Made by a program: the position numbers and the translations under genes
The notes under the pieces: generated by a model
The model's database searches: none
Told to the model about the DNA's origin: nothing
The model's input: only the letters and a program-made list of their open reading frames with translations
Part shown: positions 5,802 through 7,665 of the stretch, one piece after another
Numbering within the stretch: position 1 is the stretch's first letter
Layout: every line of letters starts with the position of its first letter
Assembly (NCBI GenBank): GCA_017999015.1
Contig: JAGOBZ010000147.1
Coordinates: forward strand, 1 to 7,665
Direction of reading: 5' to 3'
DNA from: Kiritimatiellia bacterium
Lineage (GTDB): Bacteria; Verrucomicrobiota; Kiritimatiellia; RFP12; UBA1067
DNA: 7,665 nucleotides

Positions 5802-6695
5802 TCATCCCCGCGTGGCATCCATGACACCGCGGAAATACCCGATCGATTCGGCTATTCCCAACAGCGGATCGGCCATGTCTTTTTCGTATTCCAAACTGCA
5901 TACGCCGCTGTACTTGACCTTGCGCAGTGCGCGAACAAACGCCGTCATGTCGATCCGGCCGCGCGGCATCTCAATGCCCCGCCCCTTCTTGGTCGGCTCG
6001 GTCACGTTCTTGATGTGAATGTCGTGAACACGTTCGGCATAGGTCATCATGGCCTGAACGGGATCCTTGCCGTCCCGAAGCTGGTGGCCGATATCGAGGC
6101 AGAGGCCCACACGCACGTCCATGTCCTGAATGATCTCCATCGCGCTTTCTGCGGTCGGAAAGAGTTCAGGCATGTCAGGGCCGTGGTTGTGGATCGCGTA
6201 TTTGATGTCGTATTCTTTGACTTTCGCGTTGATGAGCGTAAGCAATTCAGGCGAGGCAACACGCTTCTTTTCAATCATTTTAAAAGGAACACCGACCAGG
6301 GTCTTGACGCCCACGCGTTTCGCATAGGCGAATGCATCGAGGACCTCCTGTTCGCTGCCCATGTAAATCGGCCCCACACCATATCCGGTGACGCCGGAGC
6401 GCTTGCAGGTTTCATGGAAAGCCGCGATCTCCTCGTCCGTGCTCTTCAGCGGCAGATGGAAATCTTTGATGCACAGATAATGGACATCGACGCGTTTCAT
6501 CATTTCAAGCGTCTGGTCGAGTTTGAATTTGTGGAATGTGAACCCCGCGATGCCGAGGCGGAAGGTGTCCGTCGCGGTGCCGCTTTGCGGAGCAACCGTT
6601 TGAGCATGGGCACGGTTTGCCAACAGAACAGGTGTCACGGCCGTCGCAGCCAAACCGGCCCCAGCCCGCTTGAAAAATGAACGCCGAGTTGTCAT
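5802..6695 (-). CDS. Tat-exported sugar phosphate isomerase/epimerase-like TIM-barrel protein
   Basis: This 297-residue protein belongs to the xylose isomerase-like (AP endonuclease 2) TIM-barrel family, often labelled sugar phosphate isomerase/epimerase. It begins with a twin-arginine signal: TTRRSFFK (2-9), a hydrophobic stretch (AGAGLAATAVTPVLLA) and a likely cleavage after AHA or AQT (~29-33). It is therefore probably exported folded, with its metal. Likely metal or substrate residues are IHNHGP (168-173), LDIGH (200-204), DIHIKN (225-230) and Glu269 in SLEYE. The sequence closely follows exported members common in PVC bacteria, whose substrates are mostly untested. An in-frame ATG at 6746 would place 17 residues before the Tat motif and lies upstream of the likely -10 box, so 6695 is chosen. 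The hydrolase gene starts 31 bp downstream, suggesting one operon. The ribosome-binding region is a G9 tract. Confidence 0.85.
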   Translation of the reverse strand: MTTRRSFFKRAGAGLAATAVTPVLLANRAHAQTVAPQSGTATDTFRLGIAGFTFHKFKLDQTLEMMKRVDVHYLCIKDFHLPLKSTDEEIAAFHETCKRSGVTGYGVGPIYMGSEQEVLDAFAYAKRVGVKTLVGVPFKMIEKKRVASPELLTLINAKVKEYDIKYAIHNHGPDMPELFPTAESAMEIIQDMDVRVGLCLDIGHQLRDGKDPVQAMMTYAERVHDIHIKNVTEPTKKGRGIEMPRGRIDMTAFVRALRKVKYSGVCSLEYEKDMADPLLGIAESIGYFRGVMDATRG

Positions 6696-6700
6696 CCCAA

Positions 6701-6709
6701 CCCCCCCCC
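6701..6709 (-). repeat. G9 tract forming the ribosome-binding region of the isomerase gene
   Basis: On the minus strand nine G, preceded by A, end five bases (TTGGG) before the ATG at 6695. AGGGGG-type sequence is the only Shine-Dalgarno-like element here, so the tract length sets the spacing to the start codon. It is also a typical substrate for slipped-strand length change. Confidence 0.7.
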
Positions 6710-6734
6710 TATGTTTCTGACGCGGAAAAACGGC

Positions 6735-6740
6735 ATTATC
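6735..6740 (-). promoter_or_regulatory. Possible -10 box for the isomerase-hydrolase operon
   Basis: GATAAT (complement of 6735-6740) would start transcription near 6727, about 32 nt before the ATG at 6695. No good -35 hexamer stands 16-18 bp upstream. An imperfect hairpin (6743-6771; stems GCATAC/GCATGC with inner TTTC/GAAA) lies between this box and the tRNA 3' end. It has no T tract. Confidence 0.3.
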
Positions 6741-6779
6741 GCGCATACTTTTTCCCGCGCGAAACGCATGCCAAGAAAG

Positions 6780-6853
6780 TGGAGCGGGCGATGGGAATCG
6801 AACCCACGTAAGAAGCTTGGGAAGCTCCTATTCTGCCATTGAATTACGCCCGC
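6780..6853 (-). tRNA. tRNA-Gly, anticodon CCC, with encoded CCA
   Basis: The reverse complement folds as a full cloverleaf. The acceptor stem is GCGGGCG/CGCCCGC (7 bp). The D stem is ATTC/GAAT with loop AATGGCA. The anticodon stem is GGAGC/GCTTC with loop TTCCCAA, giving anticodon CCC, which reads the Gly codon GGG. The variable loop is TTAC. The T arm is GTGGG/CCCAT with loop TTCGATT. The discriminator is U73, as expected for bacterial tRNA-Gly, and CCA is encoded (complement of 6780-6782). The body is 71 nt, or 74 with CCA. It has its own promoter and sits between two same-strand protein genes. Confidence 0.95.
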
Positions 6854-6868
6854 AAAAAGAACGCCGCC

Positions 6869-6896
6869 ACTGTACCAAAATCTTGTGTGGGGTCAA
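6869..6896 (-). promoter_or_regulatory. Promoter of the tRNA-Gly gene
   Basis: On the minus strand TTGACC (complement of 6891-6896) and TACAGT (complement of 6869-6874) are 16 bp apart. Transcription would start near 6862, about nine bases before the mature 5' end at 6853. Confidence 0.6.
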
Positions 6897-6897
6897 A

Positions 6898-6934
6898 GGC
6901 GATTTTTTAAAAAAGAAAAACGGATTCAGTCGCC
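6898..6934 (-). terminator. Possible transcription stop after the phosphatase gene
   Basis: Directly after the stop codon, the minus strand has GGCGA (complement of 6930-6934), a T-rich stretch with TTTTTC and TTTTTTAAAAAA, and then TCGCC (complement of 6898-6902), which can close a weak stem. The T runs lie inside the loop rather than after the stem, so this is not a textbook terminator. It does separate the phosphatase gene from the tRNA promoter. Confidence 0.25.
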
Positions 6935-7618
6935 TCAGTCGACAAACGCGCAGGGTTGCCGACAGGTGTGGAGGTCCGGCACACAGGCGTGGCAGGTCCA
7001 TGTGCCGTCCGGCGCTTCGAGCAGGGCGGCGCCGTGTAAGAAGCCAACCCAGTCCTCTGCGGTGTAGGTGCGGATTTTGAGGCCGGTCAGAAACGAAGCG
7101 ATAAAGATGTCGTGGCTGATGAAGACGCCGAGCCGCGTCGCTGTGCTGCGGCGCAACCAGTCTGCGAATTGATCGGTGGCCGGCCCGAGCGGCCGCGAGT
7201 GGGGGGCCGTGCCGTTGCGCAGGTAGTCGATCATGAACGCCATGTAACCGCGCTGTCGCATCTGTTCCTGAACGGCGTAGCAATCCTCATAGTAGAATCC
7301 GCGCACACCGAGCGGGTCGGCGTCGATGACGGTCGCGTCCGGCAGGCCCATGCCTTCGGCCATGTGCCGCGCGGTGAGCTGGCAACGCGCCATGGGACTC
7401 GCAAAAAAACGGACGTCGCTGATGCCGGCCAGGTACGAGCCGGCTGTTCGTGCCATCTCGATGCCGCGCGGCGTCAGGCCGAGCGTGCGGCCGAACTCTT
7501 TGTCGTCGGTCTGGATCGGCGGGCGTTCGGAGTGGCGCAGCAGCAGCGCGGCGCGGCGGCCCTGGGCAAGCTCCGCGCGGAGTCGCGGGAGGTCGAGGAT
7601 TTCTGAGGAGGTTTTCAC
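6935..7618 (-). CDS. Histidine phosphatase superfamily protein (branch 1-like)
   Basis: This 227-residue cytoplasmic protein has no signal peptide or membrane segment. It carries the superfamily landmarks: LLLRHSERP at 25-33 in place of the usual RHG motif, with His29 as the likely phospho-acceptor; ASPMARCQLTA (73-83), containing the phosphate-binding Arg78; and FISHDIFIASFL (166-177), with the second catalytic His169. Members include phosphoglycerate mutases and broad or specific phosphatases, and these motifs do not decide which. RHSE in place of RHGE and the Cys-rich tail (Cys at 209, 212, 219 and 223) are distinguishing. The start is GTG at 7618; there is no ATG before the catalytic motif, and an in-frame stop (complement of 7652-7654) limits upstream extension. 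No clear Shine-Dalgarno site is present. Nothing recognisable lies between it and the right edge (7619-7665). Confidence 0.8.
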   Translation of the reverse strand: MKTSSEILDLPRLRAELAQGRRAALLLRHSERPPIQTDDKEFGRTLGLTPRGIEMARTAGSYLAGISDVRFFASPMARCQLTARHMAEGMGLPDATVIDADPLGVRGFYYEDCYAVQEQMRQRGYMAFMIDYLRNGTAPHSRPLGPATDQFADWLRRSTATRLGVFISHDIFIASFLTGLKIRTYTAEDWVGFLHGAALLEAPDGTWTCHACVPDLHTCRQPCAFVD

Positions 7619-7665
7619 GGGCGCGCAGTGTAGCAGGGGCGTGCGCCGTTTTCAAATGATTACAA

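Noticed and set aside
5771..5827. Longer hydrolase start (GTG at 5827 or ATG at 5818)
   Set aside because: Either would place 16-19 polar residues before a good signal peptide and overlap the upstream gene's end; the ATG at 5770 fits a secreted protein.
5748..6680. 310-codon plus-strand open frame opposite the isomerase gene
   Set aside because: The minus-strand frame has a Tat signal and conserved TIM-barrel motifs. The plus-strand product is His/Val/Asp-rich and shows no domain.

Overview
The window looks like chromosomal DNA from a GC-rich, heterotrophic bacterium, most likely of the Planctomycetota-Verrucomicrobiota-Lentisphaerota-Kiritimatiellota (PVC) group. The pointers are an exported glycoside hydrolase with a DUF5060-like module, a twin-arginine-exported sugar isomerase/epimerase-like protein, a 2-keto-3-deoxygluconate-type kinase, and intergenic spaces filled with short phased repeats. 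The phylum is an inference from gene content; there is no rRNA or other marker here.

Layout. At the left edge (1-69, minus) is the 5' end of a gene that leaves the window, under a near-consensus sigma70-type promoter. A 458-bp non-coding stretch (70-527) follows, packed with repeats: a 7-bp-phased array (157-209), a REP-like hairpin with a GTAG head (234-258), a second 7-bp-phased array in the opposite orientation (270-308), and an inverted pair of 6-bp-phased arrays (314-371). A tandem 14-bp repeat (433-461) then sits against the promoter of a PfkB-family kinase gene (528-1628, plus; likely kdgK). That gene converges on ettA (1647-3347, minus), an ABC-F translation factor. A third 7-bp-phased array (3348-3403) touches the ettA start codon. 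Upstream of it on the minus strand are a large secreted glycoside-hydrolase-like protein (3446-5770) and a Tat-exported xylose-isomerase-like TIM-barrel protein (5802-6695), 31 bp apart and probably co-transcribed. A tRNA-Gly(CCC) with encoded CCA (6780-6853) has its own promoter. A histidine-phosphatase-family protein (6935-7618) closes the window.

How the genes fit together. The isomerase-like protein and the hydrolase form a plausible extracytoplasmic carbohydrate-processing pair. The kinase would feed ketodeoxy sugar acids into central metabolism, but it has its own promoter and is not part of that operon. ettA and the tRNA are housekeeping genes. The most unusual content is outside the genes: three arrays sharing a GTT-every-7-bp design, one nested around a REP-like hairpin, and two 9-base G/C runs. 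One run lies inside the hydrolase gene and the other in the ribosome-binding region of the neighbouring isomerase gene.
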